Source: Candidatus Methanophagales archaeon
GTDB lineage: Archaea; Halobacteriota; Syntropharchaeia; Alkanophagales; Methanospirareceae
Reading direction: 5' to 3'
DNA length: 39,890 nucleotides
NCBI GenBank assembly: GCA_030602585.1
Contig: JAUVZJ010000013.1
Span: 1-39,890, forward strand
This document shows, piece after piece, positions 1-8,579 of the stretch (position 1 is the first letter of the stretch; each line of letters begins with the position of its first letter). The notes beneath the pieces are model-generated. The model was not told the DNA's origin. It made no database searches and saw nothing but the letters and a program-made list of their open reading frames with translations. The position numbers were made by a program, and so were the translations under genes.

Positions 1-690
1 CCTGCCTACGATCGTTGGCATCCAGAGAACGTGCCATAGCTTCTTGCCTATTGTGTCCTTCAACTGGTCTGCCTGCTCTCCAGGCTTCGCCCAGCCTGCC
101 GGGAACTCCTTGTTTATGTCCAGCACCATTCTCCTGTCCAGAGCGTCTGCTAAGTCGTCATCACCGGTAAATGCCTTTGTGTAACAGTCAGACACCAATC
201 CCGGCTTCGTCTCCACCATGTGCTCCTGAATGGTCGCTGCACCAGGCAGCGCGTGGTTCACCACCTCTAAGTAGTGGCTTATGGTGTCAGGTGTGACTTC
301 CTTACCCAATCTCGTCTCCAGCAGTGCATGCGCATCGTCCATTCCCAAGATGATCATTCTCCTCATGTCATCCCAGCACTGTTGCATCGCCGCATTGTTT
401 ACCCAGTGCAGGTCGTCATGGTTAACCAGCATGTCTGTGTGGTTCATCATGTAAGGCATCAAGAGTCGCTGTCCTTGTGGCATTCCCACATCGGGGTTGT
501 ATGCCGGAGTTTGTGTAACCCGGTCCTGTACGATCTTCTTCGCGTCCTCTATGAACTCTCTCTTCCTCAGTCCTCTCTTCTGGTTTATACCGTCATATAC
601 ATAGTACGGTGTCTTTGTGCTGTCAGGTGCCTCGATAAATTTCTCGGCCATCGCCTTCATGAAACTATGTTGTACATCTTTATATGGCAT
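1..690 (-). CDS. mcrA: methyl-coenzyme M reductase alpha subunit, N-terminal part (truncated by window edge)
   Basis: Reverse-strand frame from ATG at 690 is open to position 1: MPYKDVQHSFMKAMAEKF...HALPGAATIQEHMVETKPGLVSDCYTKAFTGDDDLADALDRRMVLDINKEFPAGWAKPGEQADQLKDTIGKKLWHVLWMPTIVGR, an McrA-like N-terminal region. Downstream of mcrB/mcrG and preceded by an RBS-like GGAGGT. Confidence 0.95.
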   Translation of the reverse strand, partial: MPYKDVQHSFMKAMAEKFIEAPDSTKTPYYVYDGINQKRGLRKREFIEDAKKIVQDRVTQTPAYNPDVGMPQGQRLLMPYMMNHTDMLVNHDDLHWVNNAAMQQCWDDMRRMIILGMDDAHALLETRLGKEVTPDTISHYLEVVNHALPGAATIQEHMVETKPGLVSDCYTKAFTGDDDLADALDRRMVLDINKEFPAGWAKPGEQADQLKDTIGKKLWHVLWMPTIVGR

Positions 691-707
691 TTTTCCTTTT
701 TACCTCC

Positions 708-1547
708 TTATTCCACTCCTCCTTTTGGAGTGTATAACTTCATTCCCTTTACGCCTACGCCTTTGTTTCCCTTTATCTTATCTCTCGCTGTGAACGGCTG
801 GAATCCTCCACATGTTCTGTTCCAGTGTATCTCTGATATTACGTCAGCTACCTCAGGGTCCTCTCCTTCCATCCAGACACCACCCTGTGCGTTCCTGAAC
901 ATCGTTGTTCTCTTCCTCAGCTCGTCATCAGAGAGTGGCTTTCCCAGTGTTATCTCCTTGTCCATTGCACCACCGACCATGTCCTTCACGTATTTTACGT
1001 TGCCTGACTTCTCATCGTATGCCCATCTCCTCAGTGCGTCGAACATGTTACCATTCGGGTCTAACCTCAATGAATGCCCGTGCACCGATCTCCCTCTCAG
1101 TCCTGTTCTCGCTGTATCGTATGTCTCGTTGTCCATGTACTCTTTTGTTATCTTCTCTACGTCTCTTTCCCTTCCTTCTACTATCGTTCTTCCTGATAAT
1201 ACACCGACGTCTATCCCTCTATGCCTGTTATACCACATCATCGGTCGAATTCTCGGCGTTGTCGGTGCGAACTGCATAGAATCTGTGAACTGCACGTATC
1301 TTATCCTGTCGCCTGCTTTTGCTCCCTCTGTCGGCTCCACCATCTCACGAACAGCGCATTCCGGCTCCTCCATCTCCGCTATTGGCGGATGGATGCTCTT
1401 GTATTCTTCTCCAGGCGCGCGGTGTGCAAGCAATCTCACTATGTCTTCCTCTGATATGTCCCTCAACTTCTCTAACTTCTGGCTCTTGTCCATGAATTTC
1501 CTTCGGTTTTTACCTATAATACTACTTCCAGGTGTATATTGTGGCAT
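708..1547 (-). CDS. mcrG: methyl-coenzyme M reductase gamma subunit
   Basis: 279 aa with McrG-like sequence (YTPGSSIIGKNRRKFMD...LAHRAPGEEYKSIHPP...GLRGRSVHGHSLRLDPNGNMFDALRR); sits between mcrB and mcrA. Confidence 0.96.
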   Translation of the reverse strand: MPQYTPGSSIIGKNRRKFMDKSQKLEKLRDISEEDIVRLLAHRAPGEEYKSIHPPIAEMEEPECAVREMVEPTEGAKAGDRIRYVQFTDSMQFAPTTPRIRPMMWYNRHRGIDVGVLSGRTIVEGRERDVEKITKEYMDNETYDTARTGLRGRSVHGHSLRLDPNGNMFDALRRWAYDEKSGNVKYVKDMVGGAMDKEITLGKPLSDDELRKRTTMFRNAQGGVWMEGEDPEVADVISEIHWNRTCGGFQPFTARDKIKGNKGVGVKGMKLYTPKGGVE

Positions 1548-1563
1548 TTTTCTTTTCCTCCTT

Positions 1564-2880
1564 TTACATCACCTTCTTTGCGCCTTCGGCAACTGCCTTC
1601 AGCGGCTCTGCAAACTCAGGTATCGCACCCAGCACTTCTCCATACAGTCCCGACGTCCTCGCAGGTGTGAAATACAGCGTGTCTGCATCTATGCACATCG
1701 CAGCGCAGAAGCATGGAATGAACTGCCCCTTCGCATGCCTCGTAACGATATGGTTACCATGGAACACACCAGGTCCTCCGCCTCCATAAATCGAGTGTGA
1801 GAAGAACGCACTCGCTACGGATGCTCCCTGTGCTTTTCCATAGTCAACGCCTGGTAGTCCTGTCTCGTGCTCTATCATCTCGTTGAAATACATTACGTTC
1901 GATGGGACAGACTGTCCTGCACGCATTGCCGCCGCATTCACCATCACGGCAGCAAGCATTCCTGCGGATGCGTATGCATTCCACATCTGCAAGTCATTCG
2001 TGCCATAGACCGTATAACCGGAGCCAAGCTTCGTCTTCGCTTTTATCACGCCATCTGCTTTCGCCTTCTCCACCAGAGAATACGTAACGCTTGCAACCGT
2101 CCCGTCCTTTCCGTTTTCCTTTACCATGGTGTACAGCATGTTGTTCGCATTCAGTCCCTCGTATGCAAGGTCTAACAGATGTCCTCGCTCGAAAGGTCCT
2201 ATCGCATCTCCCATCTCATAGCACGCCGCCTCTTCCAGTATCATACTCAAAGCAGCTCCAGGCATCGCTCTCTTCCTTACCGTTGCCGCTATGTGGTTCA
2301 CCGGGATATTCCTCAGTGCGAACCCAGGTCCTTCGTTCCTTATCGGCACGTCCACTAACGTCGCCACTACTGTGCCCGTCATGTCCGGGTCCTGGGGATA
2401 CCCTCCCCATACGCCGCCTTTCACTATGTCCGCATGCCACATGTCCACGTTGCATACGTCCATTACTGCTTGCGTCAGCGCCGCCATTGTGTTTACCCGC
2501 GCAGCCGAGTAATCCGCTAAGATTCTCTCCGGTGGCACTTCTACCAATATTCGCTTTCCGCCCATTATTGGATCTACTCTCGCCGCAGCTCCGTCAACCG
2601 AGAGCATGTCCTTCATCTCGCTCGCTATCGCACTTGCCTTGCCCACGATGTCCAGGTTCATGGTCTTGCCTCGGATTACCATCTCTTTCCCTGCTATTGC
2701 CCCTGTCTTTATCCGCATTTCCAGACCTGCTAAGTTAACCGCTGCTGACCGAGTCACCAGACTGCATATCTTCTTCATCGCAGGGTTTCTCAGAGGGCTG
2801 ATCGCAGTTATTGGTACGTCTCCAACCAGTTTGTTACCTCTGTCGTCGTATAAATCTACTTTATCTGCTATCTTAGCCAT
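1564..2880 (-). CDS. mcrB: methyl-coenzyme M reductase beta subunit
   Basis: 438 aa; MAKIADKVDLYDDRGNKLV...GLNANNMLYTMVKENGKDGTVASVTYSLVEKA...SIYGGGGPGVFHGNHIVTRHAKGQFIPCFCAAMCIDADTLYFTPARTSGLYGEV is characteristic of McrB. Confidence 0.97.
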   Translation of the reverse strand: MAKIADKVDLYDDRGNKLVGDVPITAISPLRNPAMKKICSLVTRSAAVNLAGLEMRIKTGAIAGKEMVIRGKTMNLDIVGKASAIASEMKDMLSVDGAAARVDPIMGGKRILVEVPPERILADYSAARVNTMAALTQAVMDVCNVDMWHADIVKGGVWGGYPQDPDMTGTVVATLVDVPIRNEGPGFALRNIPVNHIAATVRKRAMPGAALSMILEEAACYEMGDAIGPFERGHLLDLAYEGLNANNMLYTMVKENGKDGTVASVTYSLVEKAKADGVIKAKTKLGSGYTVYGTNDLQMWNAYASAGMLAAVMVNAAAMRAGQSVPSNVMYFNEMIEHETGLPGVDYGKAQGASVASAFFSHSIYGGGGPGVFHGNHIVTRHAKGQFIPCFCAAMCIDADTLYFTPARTSGLYGEVLGAIPEFAEPLKAVAEGAKKVM

Positions 2881-2904
2881 AACTTTTTTTTCCTCCTTTT
2901 TTAT

Positions 2905-2955
2905 TTCACCCTTTACGGGTGAATATACCGTTGAAAAATGCTACTTAAAAGCCTT
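2905..2955 (-). promoter_or_regulatory. putative mcrBGA promoter/leader: TATA-like box plus a 7-bp hairpin in the 5' leader
   Basis: Minus strand reads CTTTTAAGTA (about 2944-2953) as a candidate TATA box. A hairpin TTCACCC-TTTAC-GGGTGAA lies at 2905-2923, followed by a GGAGGA RBS upstream of the mcrB ATG. Confidence 0.4.
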
Positions 2956-3112
2956 CCGCTTTTTTCCGAGCGTCCAAAATTGAGAAGCCTGTTTTGTGAC
3001 AATCATAATATTTGCTCATACTAATTAGGACGATTGTGTGAAGAACGTGGAGTAAAAGCCTCCAGTTTCCCATAGATGTGAATGCGGTGAAGATGGGATT
3101 TTGCGTTGAGCA

Positions 3113-3670
3113 CTATGCGCTCATCTTCTCCCCTTCCACCAACATTAACTCGCCTTCTTTATTGAGTTCGATTCTTATGCCAGTGAAGCCTGCTTCTGAA
3201 AGCACTTCTTCCAACCTCTCCGAACTGAAATACTTCTTCGCATGCGCATGACTTCTTGTCCGGGCAACACCGCCTATCCAGTCAATAATAAATATCTTAC
3301 CTCCTTCTTTCAGCACACGCCTCGACTCCCTCAACGCTTCTCTGGGATTCGCCGTTTCATGTAACGCCTTTAGCGAAACGACAAAATCGAAGCTGTTATT
3401 TGCAAATGTCATTCCCTCCGCAGATTGAACCTCAAACTCGACCTCGACTGACGACGCGTTCATTCTCGCCTTTTCTATGCTCTCTCGTCCCGGGTCAATC
3501 CCTGTCACATCACATCCCGTCTCTTCCTTTAAATATATAGCAAGTTTTCCCGTGCCGCACCCAATATCCAGCACTCTTATCTTTGTCTTTCCTTTTTCAG
3601 TTTTGATTCCGATTTTTACCCTCTCGCAGAGTTCTTTCACCAGCTCGACTTCATTCTCTAATAAGTCCAT
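3113..3670 (-). CDS. class I SAM-dependent methyltransferase
   Basis: 185 aa; motif I VLDIGCGTGKLAIYL and post-I DVTGIDPGRESIEKA are typical of UbiE/Methyltransf_11-like enzymes. Confidence 0.85.
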   Translation of the reverse strand: MDLLENEVELVKELCERVKIGIKTEKGKTKIRVLDIGCGTGKLAIYLKEETGCDVTGIDPGRESIEKARMNASSVEVEFEVQSAEGMTFANNSFDFVVSLKALHETANPREALRESRRVLKEGGKIFIIDWIGGVARTRSHAHAKKYFSSERLEEVLSEAGFTGIRIELNKEGELMLVEGEKMSA

Positions 3671-3745
3671 AGTAATTATTCAATACTCCTGTGGAGTTAT
3701 ATGGAGTTATAAATACTAAACACCAAAAGTTTTTTAGTGAGATAA

Positions 3746-4099
3746 ATGACGCAAAACGAGATAATTGGTTATCAATTCGCAGAGCGGATAAAATCTGTGC
3801 TGATAATCGGCTCTAAGATGCTGATGGTGGTAGAAACGCTGAAGGAAACAGAATTAGAGGGCGCGAAAAAAGCGTTGTTTGCTTTCTTCGACGCTTTGTC
3901 CACCGAGACGGGAATAGCATTGAACGTGACTGGAATGCAAGAATTCGTGCTTGTGGAAGAAAAGGTAACGCAGGTAAAGAGAAGTATAGAAGAGAAGGAT
4001 TATCAGGAGGCGCATGCAAACCTCGGAAGAGCAGTATCACATGCTACAACTGCTTGTGATAGAACCATGAGGGCATTGATGGAAAAGGGGTTGATGTAG
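3746..4099 (+). CDS. hypothetical protein, probably all-helical
   Basis: 117-aa ORF in an intergenic gap with a plausible start and no recognised domain. Confidence 0.6.
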   Translation: MTQNEIIGYQFAERIKSVLIIGSKMLMVVETLKETELEGAKKALFAFFDALSTETGIALNVTGMQEFVLVEEKVTQVKRSIEEKDYQEAHANLGRAVSHATTACDRTMRALMEKGLM

Positions 4100-4141
4100 T
4101 AGTATTTGAAATAGGGATTTATCGTCCAGTTACATGTGATG

Positions 4142-4534
4142 TTAGAAGTAGAATTCCCTCACATACTCCGGCTTCCTTGTTAACATGTCACGAATACTTA
4201 CGATTCCTACGAGCACGTCATTTTCAACCACCGGCAGTCTTTTTATCCGCTTCCTTGCTGCGAACTTGCACGCTTCCTCCATAGATGCTTCTGGTTCGAT
4301 GGTGACCAGAGGAGCGGACATGATTTCTTTTGCTTTTATTTCGCTTGCCCTTCTATTCTTCCGCAGAACCTTTAATGCTATGTCTCGTTCAGTAATTATT
4401 CCTGCTGGTTTACCTTCTTTTGTTATCACCACACTCCCTATTCCCAACTCTTCCATATCCCCCGCAATTTTAGTGACCAAAGTTTCTTCATCTTCCGCGA
4501 TGATTGGCCGGCTCATTATATCCTTAACTTTCAT
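4142..4534 (-). CDS. tandem CBS-domain protein
   Basis: 130 aa; two CBS repeats (VKDIMSRPIIAEDEETL...GIGSVVITKEGKPAGIITERDIALKV and AKEIMSAPLVTIEPEASMEEACK...RLPVVENDVLVGIVSIRDML). Confidence 0.92.
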   Translation of the reverse strand: MKVKDIMSRPIIAEDEETLVTKIAGDMEELGIGSVVITKEGKPAGIITERDIALKVLRKNRRASEIKAKEIMSAPLVTIEPEASMEEACKFAARKRIKRLPVVENDVLVGIVSIRDMLTRKPEYVREFYF

Positions 4535-4610
4535 CTTTCTTTTTCACCTCTTTTGCACTTTCTCTATTGGCTATAAAAATAAATAACTACGACTGTCAAT
4601 CAAAATTCAT

Positions 4611-5021
4611 TCATCCGGGATAAATTCTCTCTACACACGCAGGGTTTCTCGTCAATACATTTCTAACGCTTATAATGCCCACGAGCTCATCATCTTCAAT
4701 CACAGGCAGCCTTCTTATGCCCTTCTCTGCCAGGAGTTCGCATGCTTTCTCCAGCGGTGCGTATGGATCGATGGTGATCAAAGGTGAAGACATAACTTCT
4801 TTTGCTTTTATTTTACTTGCCTTTCTATCCTTCATTATAACTTTTATTGCTATGTCACGGTCAGTGACAATTCCTACGGGTTTGCCCCCCTTTGTTATCA
4901 CTACGCTCCCTGCTCCCGATACTTCCATGTCCTTTGATAGTTCAGTGACCGGCGTGTCTTCATCCTCAGTGATGACTATGGGTGTCATCACATCCCCCAC
5001 CTCTAATATTTCCATCGTCAT
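4611..5021 (-). CDS. tandem CBS-domain protein (paralogue of the adjacent gene)
   Basis: 136 aa; same two-CBS layout and strong similarity to the 4142-4534 product. Confidence 0.92.
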   Translation of the reverse strand: MTMEILEVGDVMTPIVITEDEDTPVTELSKDMEVSGAGSVVITKGGKPVGIVTDRDIAIKVIMKDRKASKIKAKEVMSSPLITIDPYAPLEKACELLAEKGIRRLPVIEDDELVGIISVRNVLTRNPACVERIYPG

Positions 5022-5050
5022 TTTTTCACTATATTATTGAAAATAAGTCT

Positions 5051-6295
5051 TCATAATTCTTTCGCTTTTTTCACTGTCTCGCCATTCGCAGTTGGAGAAC
5101 GCAAAACGCCGATAATATCCTCTTTCGCCAGATCGAGTATGCGATGCTTCAAATCCTCAAATTGTAGTTCAACGTCACCTTCCAGTTCGATTTCATCGCT
5201 ACCTTTAAAAATATCTTCCTTTACCCTTCTCCCTATAATATCGTCCCTTTCAGGCTTCAATCGTATTATCACCGAATCAGGTGGCAGGAATTTCACGTAT
5301 TCTTCCAGCGCTCCACTTTCTATCCCTTCTATCAATCCATCTGCGTCGCCGTCTGTAATCCCTATCATGCGAATACCAAACCTTTTCAGTATATCGCCGG
5401 CAATGCTTGTCGTATCGTCTCCTATGGCTACTGCAACTTCAACATCAATGTCCCTCTCCTCTATCTTCGGAAAAATGTTCTCAACGGTGTAGAAAAAGCA
5501 TGCTATCTTCTTTCTCTTTCCCTTCCTTGATACTTCATCTATTCCCATCCTTTTCGGTTTCGTCCTCCTGATTACACTTGCCGTTTTTATCATCTCTTTC
5601 TCCAGATCTAATGGTGGCAGCTTCTCCAGATTATGTTTTATCAACGTGCCGCCCAAGATTTTTACAAGTTTTCCCTCTTTCGCAACCAGCGTAACACTAT
5701 TATTTTTGTTTTCGTGCGAGGAGATTCCAATAACAACACCATCCACAACGATTTTCTCACCGGGATGGACACCCCTTATCTCGCGATACACCAAATCCGA
5801 ATGAACATCTTTTTTGCATCTTGATTCAAGTTTGTGAGGTTCTTTCTCTTCGAACTCACTGAAAACTCCCCTTATCTTTCCATATATATTCTCATCCTCA
5901 TCCCCGTGCTTCACAAACCATCGAATAATAATCCTGCTGCGGTATTCTAATTGCACAAATGAAAGATTCTCCTTCGCACTACCTCTATCAATAAAATCCC
6001 TTAGAATGCCTTCACCAAGCATGAAGCCGCTCTCTTCGGTCTTCGCATGATTCACCAACACGATAAAATCCACTCCACGATCAACAAAATCTTCCACTAC
6101 TTCTGAGGGTTTCAAATCCTTGCTTATGTCTATTACGTGCCGCATACCCGCGTCTATAACCGCGGTTTTACCCGTTATTCCACCTAAAGCCGCTTCTACT
6201 TCAAATCCCGCTTCCTTTAGCGTTTCTACCGCTTCTTCCGCTTCGCCTTCGTCTATTACCTCAGGTCCGTGAATTAGTAATCCTATGGGTTTCAT
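5051..6295 (-). CDS. DUF2117-like conserved archaeal protein
   Basis: 414 aa; N-terminal MKPIGLLIHGPEVIDEGEAEEAVETLKEAGFEVEAALGGITGKTAVIDAGM resembles DUF2117 proteins of methanogens. Family assigned by memory. Confidence 0.7.
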   Translation of the reverse strand: MKPIGLLIHGPEVIDEGEAEEAVETLKEAGFEVEAALGGITGKTAVIDAGMRHVIDISKDLKPSEVVEDFVDRGVDFIVLVNHAKTEESGFMLGEGILRDFIDRGSAKENLSFVQLEYRSRIIIRWFVKHGDEDENIYGKIRGVFSEFEEKEPHKLESRCKKDVHSDLVYREIRGVHPGEKIVVDGVVIGISSHENKNNSVTLVAKEGKLVKILGGTLIKHNLEKLPPLDLEKEMIKTASVIRRTKPKRMGIDEVSRKGKRKKIACFFYTVENIFPKIEERDIDVEVAVAIGDDTTSIAGDILKRFGIRMIGITDGDADGLIEGIESGALEEYVKFLPPDSVIIRLKPERDDIIGRRVKEDIFKGSDEIELEGDVELQFEDLKHRILDLAKEDIIGVLRSPTANGETVKKAKEL

Positions 6296-6355
6296 CGCAC
6301 TTTCTTTTATAAAATAAGAGTTTGAAATATAAATTTAAAAATCCAAAATAATCTC

Positions 6356-7498
6356 ATGGCAGTAAAGAATAAGCCGAACACGAAGGCAAAACCGCTTCTA
6401 ATGGTCAGCGAGAGCATGCGTAACGCAGACATGTATTACGCCACTCGGTTTCTCGCCGCAGACCCTTTTATTTATCTCTGCTTTCCTCAAGAAGGAAAAG
6501 ACATTCTCATTGTGTCACAGATGGAGTATGAAAGAGCGAGAAAGGAGTCAGTTGTAAATGGAGTTCGCTCTTCGCTCGATTACGGCTATGACATTAAAAC
6601 GGAAGAGCTTATTATAAAAATCCTTCAGGAAGAGCACGTAAAAACAATAGAAGTGCCAAAGTATTTTCCTTTATACACAGCCGAGGCGCTGAGGAAGAAA
6701 GGCATAGAAGTGGTTCCCGTGGAGGAAGTGATGATGACGAAAGAGCGGGAGATAAAGGATGAACAGGAGATAAATTATATTTGGAAGGCACAAAGAGCAT
6801 GCGAACACGCAATGGAAATCGCCTTAGAAGTCATAAATAAGTCTTCGGTGAATGACAATCTTCTTATGGAGAACGGTGAAATTTTAACGTCTGAAAAGGT
6901 AAAGGCATATATAGAACACGCTTTGATTGATTCCGGATGCACCTGCGATAGCGGAGAGCCAATAGTAGCATGCGGGAAAAGCGCTGCCGACCCTCATTTT
7001 ACTGGACGCGGTCCTATTTTCGCATACGAACCTATCATCATAGATATTTTCCCACGATTGAAGTTGGAAAGATATTACGCGGATATGACAAGAACCGTCG
7101 TTAAAGGAAAGCCGGAAAAGGAGATAGAAGAGATGTATGAAGCGGTAAAGCATGCTCAAGATGCCGCATTAGCTCTTGTACAGGAAGGGGTAACGTGCAA
7201 AGAAGTGCATAACCTGGTGTGTGATGTAATCGAAGAAAGAGGTTATGAGACGATAAGAAAAGGGAGTAAGAAAGGACTCGTTCATTTCACCGGGCATGGA
7301 GTGGGGTTGGATTTGCATGAGAACCCGAAGGTTGGCGATAATGACTACGAACTACAAAGAGGGAATGTGATTACAATAGAGCCCGGATTGTATGATTCCG
7401 AAGCGGGGGGCGTCAGACTGGAGGATATGGTACTCGTGCTGAAGAACGGCTGTGAGAACCTGACGAGGTTTGAGAAGAAGTTGAGCCAAGACTCATGA
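6356..7498 (+). CDS. M24 family (Xaa-Pro) peptidase
   Basis: 380 aa; pita-bread metal ligands: IIIDIFPRLKLERYYADMTRTVVKG, HFTGHGVGLDLHENP, VITIEPGLYDSEAGGVRLEDMVLV. Confidence 0.9.
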   Translation: MAVKNKPNTKAKPLLMVSESMRNADMYYATRFLAADPFIYLCFPQEGKDILIVSQMEYERARKESVVNGVRSSLDYGYDIKTEELIIKILQEEHVKTIEVPKYFPLYTAEALRKKGIEVVPVEEVMMTKEREIKDEQEINYIWKAQRACEHAMEIALEVINKSSVNDNLLMENGEILTSEKVKAYIEHALIDSGCTCDSGEPIVACGKSAADPHFTGRGPIFAYEPIIIDIFPRLKLERYYADMTRTVVKGKPEKEIEEMYEAVKHAQDAALALVQEGVTCKEVHNLVCDVIEERGYETIRKGSKKGLVHFTGHGVGLDLHENPKVGDNDYELQRGNVITIEPGLYDSEAGGVRLEDMVLVLKNGCENLTRFEKKLSQDS

Positions 7499-7571
7499 TG
7501 CAGGATACATGATACAAGATTAGGGATGCGCCATTCATCTTGCACCTTCAATTATTTTCTCGTGAAAATTA

Positions 7572-7663
7572 GGGAGCTCTGCCCCATGCCCCCTTTCTTT
7601 GGTAAAGCTTTCTTTTCACATTGCTAAAGCAATGGAACGGCGAAGCCGTTCAAAAGAAAGGTT
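7572..7663. repeat. nested palindromic intergenic element between convergent genes
   Basis: Outer 9-bp arms CTTTCTTTT (7608-7616)/AAAAGAAAG (7652-7660) enclose ATTGC-TAAA-GCAAT (7620-7633) and GAACGGC-GAA-GCCGTTC (7635-7651). Flanked by GGGAGCTCTGCCCCATGCCCCC (7572-7593), which resembles the 32840/36820 repeat. Confidence 0.6.
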
Positions 7664-7683
7664 TATTTTGACTTTTGCACTTT

Positions 7684-8151
7684 TCATTTTTCATTGTAAG
7701 CAAGTAAAGACCCGTGTTCATCTATCTCACCCGCTTTTATCCTCGTAGAAGAGATTGCCTTTCCATCTGCTGCTTTTAGATGCTCCACCTTCACTATCTT
7801 TATTGGCTTCTTCCCACGCTCTTCTCTGAGCTCGTTTATCTTCAACGCCACATTATACGTTTCTGGCGATATGACAATATAATCAATATCCTCATCTAAG
7901 GTGACGCCATATCTGTCATTTAATTCCACCGTTCTTACCTTTACCCCGTATTCCTTATACATATATTGTCTGACGTTCGCTGTCCTGACTTTGTAAGGAA
8001 GAACTGCTCTGTTCTTATTGGCTCGTGCCATCATATCTGATGTCACGCCTATGACTATTTCGCCGCCTTCGCTCAACTCGTACACCTTTTTCAATAATTT
8101 CTTATGCCCATCGTGCAGCGTGTCAAAAGTGCCACCCATCGCTACTTTCAT
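7684..8151 (-). CDS. coaD: archaeal-type phosphopantetheine adenylyltransferase
   Basis: 155 aa; MKVAMGGTFDTLHDGHKKLLKKVYEL nucleotidyltransferase (T/HxGH) motif and AISSTRIKAGEID. Confidence 0.88.
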   Translation of the reverse strand: MKVAMGGTFDTLHDGHKKLLKKVYELSEGGEIVIGVTSDMMARANKNRAVLPYKVRTANVRQYMYKEYGVKVRTVELNDRYGVTLDEDIDYIVISPETYNVALKINELREERGKKPIKIVKVEHLKAADGKAISSTRIKAGEIDEHGSLLAYNEK

Positions 8152-8384
8152 GTTACATTAAAAATGTTTTTTTGCCATTATATAGCTCACCTTTACAAAA
8201 ATAACGAATCCTGGCAATCTTTTTAGCACCTTATAAATGCTCTTTCCCGGCAATTGTCAAAAGAAAGTGCTTCTCAAAATTGGAAGCAGTGAAAAAACCG
8301 AAAAACAGTTTACTAATGTTGACAAAATAATTTACTATCGTGTTATCTTTTTAGGTAAAAAGGAGGGGACTGCGAAGTCTTTTG

Positions 8385-8407
8385 ATCAAACTTTCTTTAA
8401 GTTTGAT
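8385..8407. repeat. palindrome ATCAAACTT-TCTTT-AAGTTTGAT
   Basis: Perfect 9-bp arms with a 5-nt loop; related palindromes occur at 10289-10316 and 10332-10350. Confidence 0.75.
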
Positions 8408-8490
8408 GGTGCGAATCCATGAGGGGGCTAAAAGGAGAAAGGGAAGGTGGAATAAAAAATGAATAATTACGATGCTTTAAACATTTTGCG

Positions 8491-8556
8491 TTCATCCCCC
8501 CGGATGAAAGTGCCGAGGAGGGGCGCTATAAAAATACCCCCCCCAAAAAAAAAAAA
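8491..8556 (+). promoter_or_regulatory. structured 5' leader: two abutting hairpins followed by C8 and A12 tracts
   Basis: Hairpin 1 TTCATCC-CCCC-GGATGAA (8491-8508); hairpin 2 AGTGCC-GAGGAGG-GGCGCT (8509-8527, one G-U); C8 at 8537-8544, A12 at 8545-8556; RBS GGAGGTG just downstream. Confidence 0.5.
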
Positions 8557-8579
8557 TTAGGAGGTGAAAAAAAGAAAAA

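Noticed and set aside
274-1800. 508-aa plus-strand ORF
   Set aside because: Antisense to mcrA/mcrG/mcrB; low-complexity Ser/Leu/Pro-rich translation typical of the shadow of a real gene.
8237-8422. 61-aa plus-strand ORF upstream of the secreted protein gene
   Set aside because: Spans the palindrome and has no protein-like features.
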